From assembly GCA_000436755.1 (NCBI GenBank), contig FR887285.1:1185-12669 (forward strand): 11,485 nucleotides of DNA, in the 5' to 3' direction. The translations under genes and the position numbers were made by a program. Shown here one piece after another: positions 1 through 6,688 of this stretch. How positions within the stretch are numbered: position 1 is the first letter of the stretch; every line of letters starts with the position of its first letter. Source of the DNA: Clostridium sp. CAG:253. GTDB lineage: Bacteria; Bacillota; Clostridia; Lachnospirales; Lachnospiraceae. The notes below the pieces were generated by a model. That model did no database searches, was not told the origin of the DNA, and saw only the letters and a program-made list of their open reading frames with translations.

Positions 1-854
1 GCTGTGTTTTCAGGTGTATAATCGGCTACCGCCGCCGCTTTTATGATTATATCCTGTTCGTCGGCTCTTTTTATGACTTCATCATACATCATAGCGGCAC
101 TTTCTATCTGCACAGTTTCTACGAAGCGTGGCGGTAAAAGATTTACAGGTCCACTTACAAGTGTTACTTTCGCTCCTCGTCTTGCGGCTGTTTTTGCCAC
201 CGCATAACCCATTTTTCCGGTTGAATGATTTGAGATAAATCTGACAGGATCTATTGCTTCCATTGTAGGTCCCGCCGTTACAAGCACCTTTTTTCCGGCT
301 AAATCTTTCTCAAATAATATTTCCTGAAGAATAAAGTCAAGAAGCGTGTCCTCTGACGGCATTTTTCCTGCACCCACATCCTTGCATGCAAGAAGTCCGA
401 CATCAGGTTCAATAACCTGCATTCCAAATCGTTTTAACTTGGCTATATTATCCTGAACTATCGGATTTTCATACATATTCGTATTCATGGCAGGCGAAAT
501 TATCTTCTTACACTTACATGCCATAACAGTTGTAGTCAGCATATCATCTGCTATTCCGTTCGCAAGTTTTCCAATAACATTTGCAGATGCAGGTGCTATA
601 AGAACAACATCCGCTTTTTTTGCAAGTGAAACATGCTCAACATTAAACTGAAAATTTCTGTCAAATGTATCTATAAGACATTTGTTTCCGGTAAGAGTTT
701 CAAATGTAATTGGATTTATAAAATTTGTTGCATTCTGAGTCATCAAAACATGTATGTCCGCATGAAGTTTTGACAGCATACTTGCAAGGTTTGCAATTTT
801 ATACGCCGCTATACTTCCTGTTACACCCAAAACAACTGTCTTTCCTTTTAACAT
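1..854 (-). CDS. coaBC: CoaBC: phosphopantothenoylcysteine decarboxylase / phosphopantothenate-cysteine ligase (3' end cut off)
   Basis: Bifunctional flavoenzyme of CoA synthesis: the CoaB half joins 4'-phosphopantothenate to cysteine using CTP, and the N-terminal CoaC half decarboxylates the product to 4'-phosphopantetheine. The ATG at 854-852 has a GGAG site 8 nt upstream. 284 codons are visible. CoaC runs over about residues 1-180: GSIAAYK loop at 13-19, catalytic His74 in NVEHVS, PAMNTNMY at 121-128 with Asn124, and Cys157 in the LACKDVGAGKM flap; these sit one residue before E. coli His75, Asn125 and Cys158. The PxMNxxMW motif has Tyr in place of Trp. The CoaB half begins near 186, with GPT (195-197) and the NHSTGKMG nucleotide-binding segment (209-216), then AAAVADY before the window edge. 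The CoaB C-terminus, including its catalytic lysine region, lies outside. It follows panD by 27 bases, so it is probably the last visible gene of the pantothenate operon. Confidence 0.96.
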   Translation of the reverse strand, partial: MLKGKTVVLGVTGSIAAYKIANLASMLSKLHADIHVLMTQNATNFINPITFETLTGNKCLIDTFDRNFQFNVEHVSLAKKADVVLIAPASANVIGKLANGIADDMLTTTVMACKCKKIISPAMNTNMYENPIVQDNIAKLKRFGMQVIEPDVGLLACKDVGAGKMPSEDTLLDFILQEILFEKDLAGKKVLVTAGPTMEAIDPVRFISNHSTGKMGYAVAKTAARRGAKVTLVSGPVNLLPPRFVETVQIESAAMMYDEVIKRADEQDIIIKAAAVADYTPENT

Positions 855-881
855 AACTTTATCTCCGTTTCTAAACTGTCA

Positions 882-1280
882 TCATTTAGCCGCTTCCTGT
901 GTAAGTGTTCCATATTTTTCATAAGAAGATACTTTCACAATTTTATTTTCATCATCTACAAATACCACTTTCGGCTTATGCCCTTTAACTTCCTCAGGTG
1001 ACATCTGACAGTAGCACATAATAATAACATGGTCGCCTACCTGTACCTGTCTTGCTGCTGCACCATTTAAACATATCATTCCGCTTCCCGGCTCGCCTGC
1101 TATTGTATATGTCTCAAATCTGTTTCCGTTCTCAACATCGACTATCTGCACAAGTTCGTATTCATATATCCCTGCCGCCTCCATAAGTTCAGGGTCAACA
1201 GTGATACTCCCTACATAATTTAACTCAGCCTGTTTAACTACTGCTCTGTGAATTTTACCTTTAAGCATTGTAACTGTCAT
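882..1280 (-). CDS. panD: PanD: aspartate 1-decarboxylase, pyruvoyl-dependent proenzyme
   Basis: Makes beta-alanine from L-aspartate, one of the two substrates of PanC. It is made as a proenzyme that cuts itself between Gly24 and Ser25, turning the serine into the pyruvoyl cofactor; the cleavage motif YVGSITVD is at residues 22-29. Lys9, Arg54 and Tyr58, the residues known from the E. coli enzyme for substrate binding and catalysis, are all present at the same numbers. The 132-residue length is normal for the family. The ATG at 1280-1278 has GGAG 7 nt upstream, and starting there aligns the protein with E. coli PanD; an internal Met5 is possible but would shift all of these positions. It follows panC by 86 bases and precedes coaBC by 27. 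Confidence 0.97.
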   Translation of the reverse strand: MTVTMLKGKIHRAVVKQAELNYVGSITVDPELMEAAGIYEYELVQIVDVENGNRFETYTIAGEPGSGMICLNGAAARQVQVGDHVIIMCYCQMSPEEVKGHKPKVVFVDDENKIVKVSSYEKYGTLTQEAAK

Positions 1281-1366
1281 ATTTTACTCCATTTCCAAAC
1301 AGACACAACTCACCACTTCACAAGGATGCGTAAAAACAAGATGTGCCTATCATACATAATTATTTT

Positions 1367-2209
1367 TTACTCAACGATGAAATTGTCAATAAGTCTTGTC
1401 TTTCCGATATACACGGCTATAGCTGTAAGAATAGGACCATCTATTCTCTCTACAGGCTCAAGTGTATTCCAATCAACAACTTCAACATAATCAATCTTTG
1501 CAAGAGGTTCTTTTTCGATTATATCTGTAATTGCTTTCTTTACCTTTGCTGCATCCTTCTCACCTGCATCAACAAGTTTTCTGCCCTCTTTTAACGAATG
1601 GCTGAGAACAAGTGCTGCCTTGCGTTCTTCTTCACTAAGATAAGTATTTCTTGAACTCTTTGCAAGACCATCTTCCTCACGGATAATAGGACATCCCACA
1701 ATCTCAATTCCAAAGCTTAAATCATTTACCATATGTCTGATAACTGCAAGCTGCTGTGCATCTTTCTGACCAAAGTAAGCCCTGTCAGGTGTAACAATAT
1801 TAAATAACTTTGCAACAACGGTACAAACTCCACGGAAATGAATAGGTCTTGTCTTTCCACAAAGACCACCTGTAAGTGTGTTCATATCAACAAATGAAGA
1901 GAAATTATCATCATACATCTCCTCAGGTTCCGGATGGAAAATAAGTGCTGCTCCTGCTTTTTCACAAAGTGCTGCATCTCTATCCATATCTCTCGGATAG
2001 CTCTCTAAATCCTCTGTAGGACCAAACTGCATAGGATTTACAAAGACACTTACAACAACCTTATCATTCTGTGCAACAGCTTTGTCTATAAGACTTTTAT
2101 GTCCCTCATGAAGGTAACCCATAGTCGGAACAAGACCAACTGTAAGACCTTCCTTTCTCCACTCTCTTACCTGTTCTCTGACTCTCTTTATACTACCTGT
2201 AATTTCCAT
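1367..2209 (-). CDS. panC: PanC: pantothenate synthetase
   Basis: ATP-dependent ligase that joins pantoate and beta-alanine to give pantothenate through a pantoyl-adenylate intermediate. It belongs to the HIGH-motif nucleotidyltransferase group. The sequence shows PTMGYLHEGH (28-37, with His34 and His37), NPMQFGP (58-64), the RPIHFRGV pantoate-site stretch (121-128), FGQKD (146-150) and the second nucleotide-binding motif GLAKSSRN (181-188), where Lys replaces the Met seen in many proteobacterial enzymes. The 280-residue length matches the roughly 283 of E. coli. The ATG at 2209-2207 has a GGAG site slightly further upstream than usual (about 9 nt). It lies between panB and panD. A hairpin and a possible internal promoter in the 144-base gap before it suggest that panC-panD-coaBC may be expressed partly independently of panG-panB. 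Confidence 0.97.
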   Translation of the reverse strand: MEITGSIKRVREQVREWRKEGLTVGLVPTMGYLHEGHKSLIDKAVAQNDKVVVSVFVNPMQFGPTEDLESYPRDMDRDAALCEKAGAALIFHPEPEEMYDDNFSSFVDMNTLTGGLCGKTRPIHFRGVCTVVAKLFNIVTPDRAYFGQKDAQQLAVIRHMVNDLSFGIEIVGCPIIREEDGLAKSSRNTYLSEEERKAALVLSHSLKEGRKLVDAGEKDAAKVKKAITDIIEKEPLAKIDYVEVVDWNTLEPVERIDGPILTAIAVYIGKTRLIDNFIVE

Positions 2210-2247
2210 GATTTCTTACTCCAATCTATTAAAATAAAATATTTTTC

Positions 2248-2276
2248 ATTATAACTGTGCAATCCTCACAGCCTAA
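2248..2276 (-). promoter_or_regulatory. possible internal promoter for panC-panD-coaBC
   Basis: A perfect -10 hexamer TATAAT lies at 2253-2248, about 40 bases before the panC ATG. The best -35 at 17-base spacing (2276-2271, TTAGGC) is poor, so the call rests on the -10 alone. A short CTGTG/CACAG inverted repeat (2255-2271) fills the spacer and could be a small operator or chance. It lies just downstream of the hairpin at 2299-2355, where a new promoter would be useful. Confidence 0.3.
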
Positions 2277-2298
2277 ATTTTATCCACAAATTTCACAC

Positions 2299-2355
2299 AA
2301 AAAATGAATGCTCCAGCTCGAAAATAAAATTTTCTTAGAAAATTGCATTCATTTT
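2299..2355 (-). terminator. nested hairpin with T-run after panB; terminator or processing/attenuation element
   Basis: A perfect 11-base inverted repeat has arms at 2345-2355 and 2301-2311 (AAAATGAATGC and GCATTCATTTT on the minus strand). Inside it a second perfect 7-base repeat (2338-2344 and 2328-2334, loop of three) stacks directly on the first. The outer arm runs into six T residues (2304-2299) on the minus strand, as in an intrinsic terminator, though the stem is AT-rich. The first arm overlaps the panB stop codon. It would reduce readthrough from panG-panB into panC. Confidence 0.45.
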
Positions 2356-3181
2356 AATACAACTTTTCCAAAACATCCTCATCTATTTTAAATGTGTGCT
2401 CCTCAGCCGGATATGTTCCTGCCGAAACTTCATTGATATAGTCCTTAAATGCCTGCTTCATTACATCGCCGACATTTGCAAATTTCTTGACAAACTTAGG
2501 CACATAATCCGAAAACATTCCGAGCATATCCTGATATACAAGTATCTGTCCGTCACAACCTGCGCCGGCACCAATTCCGATAGTCGGAATATCAAGTTTT
2601 TCTGTAACAATCTTTGCAAGTTTTTCAGGAATACATTCTAATACAACCGCAAATGCTCCAGCCTCCTGTACCGCAAGTGCATCTTCAATAAGCTTCTTTG
2701 CCGCTGCTTCTGTCTTACCCTGAACTCTGTTACCACCAAATGCATTTACCGACTGTGGTGTAAGTCCTAAATGCGCCATAACAGGTATTCCTGCTTCTGT
2801 TATAGCCTTTATCTGTGGGCATACACTTGCTCCACCTTCAAGTTTCACTGCACCTGCACGACCTTCTTTCATAAGTCTGCCTGCATTTATAAGTGCATCT
2901 CTTATCCCTGTCTGGTATGACATGAACGGCATATCTATAACAACCATAGTATCACTTGTTCCTCTGGCAACGGCTGCCCCATGATGTATCATATCATCAA
3001 CTGTAACCGAGATAGTATCTTCATACCCCAGAATTGTATTTCCAAGCGAATCTCCTACAAGAATAGCATTTATTCCTGCTTCTTCCATAAGTCTCGCTGT
3101 TGAATAATCATAGGCTGTAAGCATCGTAAGCTTCTCACCCTTTTCCTTTGCCATCTGAAATGTTCTTACTGTGTTTTTCAT
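2354..3181 (-). CDS. panB: PanB: 3-methyl-2-oxobutanoate hydroxymethyltransferase (ketopantoate hydroxymethyltransferase)
   Basis: First committed enzyme of pantothenate synthesis: it transfers a hydroxymethyl group from 5,10-methylene-tetrahydrofolate to 2-oxoisovalerate, giving ketopantoate. It is a (beta/alpha)8-barrel with a metal. Known ligand and catalytic residues fall where expected: Asp44 in LVGDSLGN, Asp83 in VIDMPF, Lys113 and Glu115 in VKLEGG, Glu182 in LECIP, and the GIGAG motif at 202-206. The 275-residue length is slightly above the E. coli 264. The ATG at 3181-3179 is preceded by an AAAGGAA-type ribosome site. It follows the panG-like gene by 137 bases, a gap holding a small bulged hairpin (3202-3227), and its stop codon lies in the arm of the hairpin at 2299-2355. 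Confidence 0.97.
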   Translation of the reverse strand: MKNTVRTFQMAKEKGEKLTMLTAYDYSTARLMEEAGINAILVGDSLGNTILGYEDTISVTVDDMIHHGAAVARGTSDTMVVIDMPFMSYQTGIRDALINAGRLMKEGRAGAVKLEGGASVCPQIKAITEAGIPVMAHLGLTPQSVNAFGGNRVQGKTEAAAKKLIEDALAVQEAGAFAVVLECIPEKLAKIVTEKLDIPTIGIGAGAGCDGQILVYQDMLGMFSDYVPKFVKKFANVGDVMKQAFKDYINEVSAGTYPAEEHTFKIDEDVLEKLY

Positions 3182-3201
3182 ATTATAATTCCTTTCCGAA
3201 T

Positions 3202-3227
3202 ATCTGCCTCTTTATTTCAGGTCAGAT
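3202..3227 (-). promoter_or_regulatory. small hairpin just upstream of the panB ribosome site
   Basis: On the minus strand ATCTG(A)CCT at 3227-3219 pairs with AGGCAGAT at 3209-3202, giving an 8-bp stem with one bulged A and a 9-base loop. It lies a few bases ahead of the panB ribosome-binding site. It has no T-run, so it is not a terminator; it could be an mRNA stabiliser, a processing site or chance. Confidence 0.25.
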
Positions 3228-3318
3228 TTCTTTGTTTGAACTGCATAACTAAAATTGCATATCCAAAAACTGTTATTTTGAAACGTATCGGATTTCAGGC
3301 ATATTCACATCTTTGTAT

Positions 3319-4179
3319 CTACTTTCTTTTAGAAAAAATATCTTCCAATTCACTATAATCCCTATGGGAATATTTTTGCTTTGAAATACCCACAAGTCTT
3401 TTTCCTACACTCTTGTATATATCAATCATATCTTTATCTTCGAGTGCTTCAATATGTTTTTTTATTGTTCCGATATCATTTCTGATAACCGGACCTGTCA
3501 ATGCATCTTTTGTTCCATTCTGAAGCACAGATTTAACATTTCCTGTTATCAATGGTTCCAAAAGAGATACGGCGTCTTTATCAGTAAAACCACAATTTTT
3601 CAAAAGTTCAAGTGCAACATCAAAAATTCCGACAATATAATTGCTCGCAAATGCCGCTGCCGCATGATATTTCACCTTATCTGAAGCTTTCAGTTCAAAA
3701 ATCTGATGTTTCAACTCAGCTCCAAAAAGCTCCTTTATGACTTTTACCGCCTCTGTACTGCCTTCAATTGTAAGCCTTGCTGTATTTAATTGCTTATATG
3801 ATGTGAATTTGTCGCTAAACGCGTACATTGGATGAATAGAAATTTTTTCTGCTCCGGTTTTCTCTATCCCGGAAAAAATATCAGATGATAATGAACCGCT
3901 AAAATGACATATAATTTTTTTATGTAGATTAAAATCTTTAATCTGTTCCCATACTTTTAAAATGCTATCATCAGGTGTCGCTACGCATATGATGTCACAT
4001 TCTTTCACCAATTCTTCTGATGAATCATATGCTGTAGAGTTTGTAAAAGTCGCCGCAATGTCCGCGCTTTTTTTCGTCCTACTATAATAACCTTTAATTT
4101 TTGCAATACTGCTGTTTTCACTGAGATATTTTCCCATACTGCAAGCAACAGCTCCTGCTCCTATAAAACCTATGTTTAT
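3319..4179 (-). CDS. panG: PanG-type ketopantoate reductase (Rossmann-like / DUF2520 protein), apparent AUA start
   Basis: NAD(P)H-dependent oxidoreductase of the DUF2520 family, to which I assign the PanG type of ketopantoate reductase (ketopantoate to D-pantoate). That activity is established for Francisella PanG, with homologues reported in Enterococcus and Clostridioides. Starting at the ATA codon 4179-4177 gives 286 residues beginning MNIGFIGAGAVA, the complete beta-alpha-beta dinucleotide loop (Gly4, Gly7, Gly9). Further family marks are CVATPDD (about 65-71), HFSGSLS (92-98), HPM (116-118) and the YHAAAAFASNY helix. The first ATG (4137-4135) would remove the glycine loop, and an in-frame TGA at 4197-4195 blocks any extension; no ATG, GTG or TTG lies between. 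GGAGGT at 4191-4186 sits 6 nt before the ATA. No PanE is visible and the gene heads the panB-C-D cluster, which supports the assignment. Family certain; specific function inferred. Confidence 0.8.
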   Translation of the reverse strand: MNIGFIGAGAVACSMGKYLSENSSIAKIKGYYSRTKKSADIAATFTNSTAYDSSEELVKECDIICVATPDDSILKVWEQIKDFNLHKKIICHFSGSLSSDIFSGIEKTGAEKISIHPMYAFSDKFTSYKQLNTARLTIEGSTEAVKVIKELFGAELKHQIFELKASDKVKYHAAAAFASNYIVGIFDVALELLKNCGFTDKDAVSLLEPLITGNVKSVLQNGTKDALTGPVIRNDIGTIKKHIEALEDKDMIDIYKSVGKRLVGISKQKYSHRDYSELEDIFSKRK

Positions 4180-4185
4180 ATTACC

Positions 4186-4224
4186 ACCTCCACATCAGCA
4201 GAGGTCACATTATCTCTGATGCAG
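4186..4224 (-). promoter_or_regulatory. 5' leader hairpins over the panG ribosome site
   Basis: In the leader RNA, CTGCATCAG (4224-4216) can pair with CTGATGTGG (4198-4190): 9 bp including two G-U wobbles, with a 17-base loop, covering the first two G of the GGAGGT ribosome site. Alternatively ACCTC (4205-4201) in that loop can pair with GAGGT (4190-4186) itself. The two pairings exclude each other, and both would hide the ribosome site. This could limit translation from the unusual start; a ligand or protein trigger is not visible. Confidence 0.35.
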
Positions 4225-4258
4225 TTTCCTTTTAATCCGAATACCGCTCACAAACGAG

Positions 4259-4287
4259 ATAATAGCATAATCGTGGATTCATTGCAA
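4259..4287 (-). promoter_or_regulatory. panG: sigma-A-type promoter of the pantothenate cluster
   Basis: Minus strand: -35 TTGCAA (4287-4282), spacer of exactly 17 bases, -10 TATTAT (4264-4259) with an extended TGC directly before it. Transcription would begin near 4252, giving a leader of about 70 nt before the panG ATA codon. It lies in the 155-base gap after the DUF4160 gene, which separates the pan cluster from that module. Confidence 0.6.
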
Positions 4288-4334
4288 GTGCATAGAGTGT
4301 TTTGAATTACTACAAATAAAATACTTTAAAAATA

Positions 4335-4613
4335 TCAGCAATAAAATTTAATATCATCAGTCACAAAAGCTTTTTTCCACTTTGCACAAATTAAAAAAAA
4401 CTGAGCAGATATGAATTCCATTAACTCATTTAACTGTTTATTGGATATTTTACTTCCATTGCTTGCCAAAATACATCCACCAGACCTTGTCAGCCATATT
4501 TTTGTTGCATTTGGTGTAGGCTTTCCCTTTGAAACATGAACATGTATTGGTTCTCCATTTTCATTTGACCAGAAATATACCGTATAACCACTTACCGTAA
4601 ATAATTTAGGCAA
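4335..4613 (-). CDS. DUF4160 family small protein, TTG start
   Basis: Small protein of unknown biochemical function belonging to DUF4160 by pattern: it opens MPKLFTVSGYTVYFWSNENG, then IHVHVSKG, a KIWL strand, and a helical C-terminal half ending KWKKAF. I place the start at TTG 4613-4611, 92 residues, because GGGGGA (4625-4620) stands 6 nt upstream and family members begin MPxxF. An ATG at 4628 would add five residues with no better ribosome site. The start overlaps the last 8 bases of the gene before it, so the two are very likely translationally coupled. DUF4160 genes often stand next to DUF2442 genes in toxin-antitoxin-like pairs; here the partner is of another type, so a toxin role is only a guess. 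Confidence 0.8.
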   Translation of the reverse strand: MPKLFTVSGYTVYFWSNENGEPIHVHVSKGKPTPNATKIWLTRSGGCILASNGSKISNKQLNELMEFISAQFFLICAKWKKAFVTDDIKFYC

Positions 4614-4875
4614 TATTGATTCCCCCATTCTCAGCATACTTATATAACAAATGTGCATTGCTGTGTAAAATTTCTTCAAAAAAAGCTATTTCTTCATCAG
4701 AATATCCCTCTCGTTCTGTCCACTTATAATCAGGCAATTCACACCTAGCCGAATCAAAGCCATCTTCAGTTGGCCGTTCAAAATTTACAATTACTTTTTT
4801 CTTTCCGTCTTCTTCAATCACTTGAGAATGTACAATTTCCGTTTCATCTGCCAATGTCATATATGGATACATCAT
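4606..4875 (-). CDS. conserved hypothetical protein, partner of the DUF4160 gene
   Basis: An 89-residue soluble acidic protein with no motif I can tie to a function. It begins MMYPYMTLADETEIVHS, has a beta-rich first half (VIVNFERP) and a helical end (DEEIAFFEEIL, AHLLYKYAENGG). It resembles a small family I associate with Lachnospiraceae and with DUF4160 neighbours, from memory only. The ATG at 4875-4873 is chosen because GGAGGGG (4886-4880) is close upstream; the next ATG (4872) is equally possible, while the ATG at 4911 lacks a ribosome site and would read through this one. It ends inside the DUF4160 start, an 8-base overlap. Its acidic nature beside a basic partner fits an antitoxin-like or binding partner, but this is inference. 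Confidence 0.75.
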   Translation of the reverse strand: MMYPYMTLADETEIVHSQVIEEDGKKKVIVNFERPTEDGFDSARCELPDYKWTEREGYSDEEIAFFEEILHSNAHLLYKYAENGGINIA

Positions 4876-4983
4876 ATTACCCCTCCATTTCTGTGCCTTT
4901 ATTTTGCACACAACCTATTTTTATCAAATATACTCTTATATATTAACCTATTAATATTCATTGTATCACAAATGTACAATTTT

Positions 4984-5796
4984 TCACACATACCTAATCT
5001 CCACAAGCTTAAGTCCCCTTGCCGGCGCTGTCGGCCCCGCTTTCGCCCTGTCGGTTGAAGCTATTATTTCTCCCATCTTTTCAGATGGTATATTTTCCTT
5101 TCCCACTTCGAGAAGCGTTCCCGCAATTATACGCACCATATTATAAAGGAAACCGTTTCCGTTTACTCTTATTCTTATAAGCCTGTCATTTTCTTTTTGT
5201 TTATCCGTCCCGGCAGACAAATCTTCACTGTTTTCACCATCAGGCTTTGCTTTTCCAAGCTCTATGCACTCGACCTCTAAACTGTATATTGTCCTGATTG
5301 TTGTTTTCACCTGCGCTCCCGCTGAACAAAATCCGGCAAAGTCATGTTCCCCGATAAATGCTTTACATGCATCCTGCATTGCTTTTACATCAAGATTTCC
5401 ATAATCAAAATGTGCTGTATTTCTGTACTCAGGTAACGGAAATTTTCTGTTTAAAATCGTGTATTCATATGTCTTTCTGCATTCCTGATAACGCGGATGA
5501 AAGTCTAATGCCACTTCTTCTGAACTTTGTATTATTATATCTTCCGGAAGTCTTTGATTCAGCGCATATGAAAACTTTTCTCCCGGTATCCTGCTCTCCG
5601 TATCAAACACAGCAACATTGCCAAGTGCATGCACTCCTGCATCGGTTCTGCTTGCCCCTATAACTTCTATATGTTCCCCGGTAAGCTCTGATATGGCTTT
5701 ATTTAATTCACCTTCAACTGTAATCGCATTTGGCTGTATCTGCCAGCCATGATAATTTGTACCGTCGTATGCCACCGTCAGTTTTATTCGTTTCAT
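4984..5796 (-). CDS. truA: TruA: tRNA pseudouridine(38-40) synthase
   Basis: Converts uridines 38-40 of the tRNA anticodon stem-loop to pseudouridine. The start matches the family (MKRIKLTVAYDGTNYHGWQ), the catalytic Asp52 stands in GASRTDAGVHA (47-57), Tyr110 in KTYEYTI is the conserved aromatic over the active site, and GNGFLYNMVRIIAGTL (213-228) is the C-terminal signature. The 270-residue protein carries a hydrophilic insertion of about 25 residues (180-204, rich in Lys, Glu, Asp) between two core strands, where many relatives have a short turn; it should be surface-exposed. GGAG lies before the ATG at 5796-5794, only 9 bases after the stop of the LiaI/LiaF-like gene, so truA appears to be the last gene of the sigma/anti-sigma operon. 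Confidence 0.97.
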   Translation of the reverse strand: MKRIKLTVAYDGTNYHGWQIQPNAITVEGELNKAISELTGEHIEVIGASRTDAGVHALGNVAVFDTESRIPGEKFSYALNQRLPEDIIIQSSEEVALDFHPRYQECRKTYEYTILNRKFPLPEYRNTAHFDYGNLDVKAMQDACKAFIGEHDFAGFCSAGAQVKTTIRTIYSLEVECIELGKAKPDGENSEDLSAGTDKQKENDRLIRIRVNGNGFLYNMVRIIAGTLLEVGKENIPSEKMGEIIASTDRAKAGPTAPARGLKLVEIRYV

Positions 5797-5805
5797 TTTT
5801 TCTCC

Positions 5806-6114
5806 TTACCACCATTTATCCCAAATGTCTTTTGGCATATTCGTAAGTACCATGTCAAAACCTGCCATACACATTGCAAAAAATACTATCATTATCAAAA
5901 TAATAATTGCCGCAAAATCGTAAGCTCCGGCTTTTTCAGGTGCCAGACAACTATAATATAATATTTCCATGCCGAGTGCAACCAAAATCAACGGCCACAA
6001 ATGAAAAATCAATGTATAGTTTAGTACTCCGCCAAATATACGAATCATAAACAATATCCCAAATAATACAAGTGAAACTCCCAGTGTTATTGTGCCTATT
6101 CTGCGCTGTCTCAT
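5806..6114 (-). CDS. small membrane protein, LiaI/LiaF-like transmembrane region
   Basis: A 102-residue integral membrane protein with three hydrophobic helices at about residues 8-28, 34-53 and 67-88 and a short polar tail ending DIWDKWW. The pattern RxGxxxLGxxLxxFGxxF, then FHLWPLILVALGMEIL, is that of the LiaI/LiaF-like transmembrane region. The cytoplasmic or extracellular C-terminal domain of full LiaF is absent. It overlaps the preceding gene by ATGA (6114-6111), so translation is coupled. Such proteins often sit with envelope-stress regulators; here it is in an ECF sigma operon, which suggests a part in envelope sensing or a response output. The exact role is unknown. Confidence 0.8.
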   Translation of the reverse strand: MRQRRIGTITLGVSLVLFGILFMIRIFGGVLNYTLIFHLWPLILVALGMEILYYSCLAPEKAGAYDFAAIIILIMIVFFAMCMAGFDMVLTNMPKDIWDKWW

Positions 6115-6662
6115 TTATCCTCTCTCCCCTCAAAGTATTTCTCATCATCAAAATCAAATGCTTTCTTTTTCCCCATTATCATGCGTATTCCGACTGCGAT
6201 TATAATAAATGCTACTGCGAACTGTGGTACATAATGCAATAAAAATTCATTTATTTCATATGAAATGTATATTCCCATACCTGCAAGTGCCGAAATAATG
6301 CTGTTACATAACATATATATACCCAGACATATGAGAACTATTGCTAATACATTTCTGCCCTTTCCTTTTGGAATTTCAGTAAGTCCATCTAAATGAGAAC
6401 CCCATATATAATTATCTTCAAGTTCCTCAAATTCTTCATCTGGCAATGAATTTTTGTTCATGGCATCAAAAAAAGCATAGAACCAAACAATTATTGCACC
6501 GAAACCAAACATTTCAATATACAGCCAATTTGTCAGTATTAAAATTCCAAAAAACATTGTCATAAGGCTTACGCCCTCTTTAAAAAATCCTAAAAACATC
6601 TGTCCTGCTCCCGGTATACATGAAAAACAGAATGTTAAAAATTTTCCTTTTTTTCTTTTCAT
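6111..6662 (-). CDS. TM2-like multi-pass membrane protein
   Basis: A 183-residue membrane protein. After a basic N-terminus (KRKKGK) comes CIPGAGQMFLGFFKEGVSLM (15-34), resembling the TM2-domain motif PGxGQxYLG, followed by hydrophobic segments at about 31-46 and 53-66. A soluble acidic loop (about 70-100, DEEFEELED) leads to two further helices at about 104-128 and 144-163, and an acidic tail (DFDDEKYFEGRED). It follows the anti-sigma gene by 26 bases, with GGAGG and AAGGA in that gap, and its stop overlaps the start of the LiaI/LiaF-like gene. Function unknown; the operon suggests an envelope-linked role. Confidence 0.75.
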   Translation of the reverse strand: MKRKKGKFLTFCFSCIPGAGQMFLGFFKEGVSLMTMFFGILILTNWLYIEMFGFGAIIVWFYAFFDAMNKNSLPDEEFEELEDNYIWGSHLDGLTEIPKGKGRNVLAIVLICLGIYMLCNSIISALAGMGIYISYEINEFLLHYVPQFAVAFIIIAVGIRMIMGKKKAFDFDDEKYFEGREDK

Positions 6663-6688
6663 AATAATCCTTATTCCTCCAACCTATT

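Noticed and set aside
1248..1594. Two overlapping plus-strand open frames of about 80 codons
   Set aside because: They lie opposite panC and panD, which have intact catalytic motifs; no ribosome site, and the predicted peptides are low-complexity antisense products.
4960..4980. ATTGTA/TACAAT inverted repeat after truA, considered as its terminator
   Set aside because: On the minus strand no T-run follows the 6-bp AT-rich stem; the T-run is on the plus side only, so I do not call it a truA terminator.
4912..4983. Candidate promoter for the DUF4160 module (TTGTAC, 17 bases, TATTAA)
   Set aside because: Both hexamers are weak (3 and 4 matches) in an AT-rich gap where such matches are expected by chance.
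5358..5663. Plus-strand open frame of 101 codons inside truA
   Set aside because: Fully antisense to a well-conserved gene, no ribosome site and no recognisable protein pattern.
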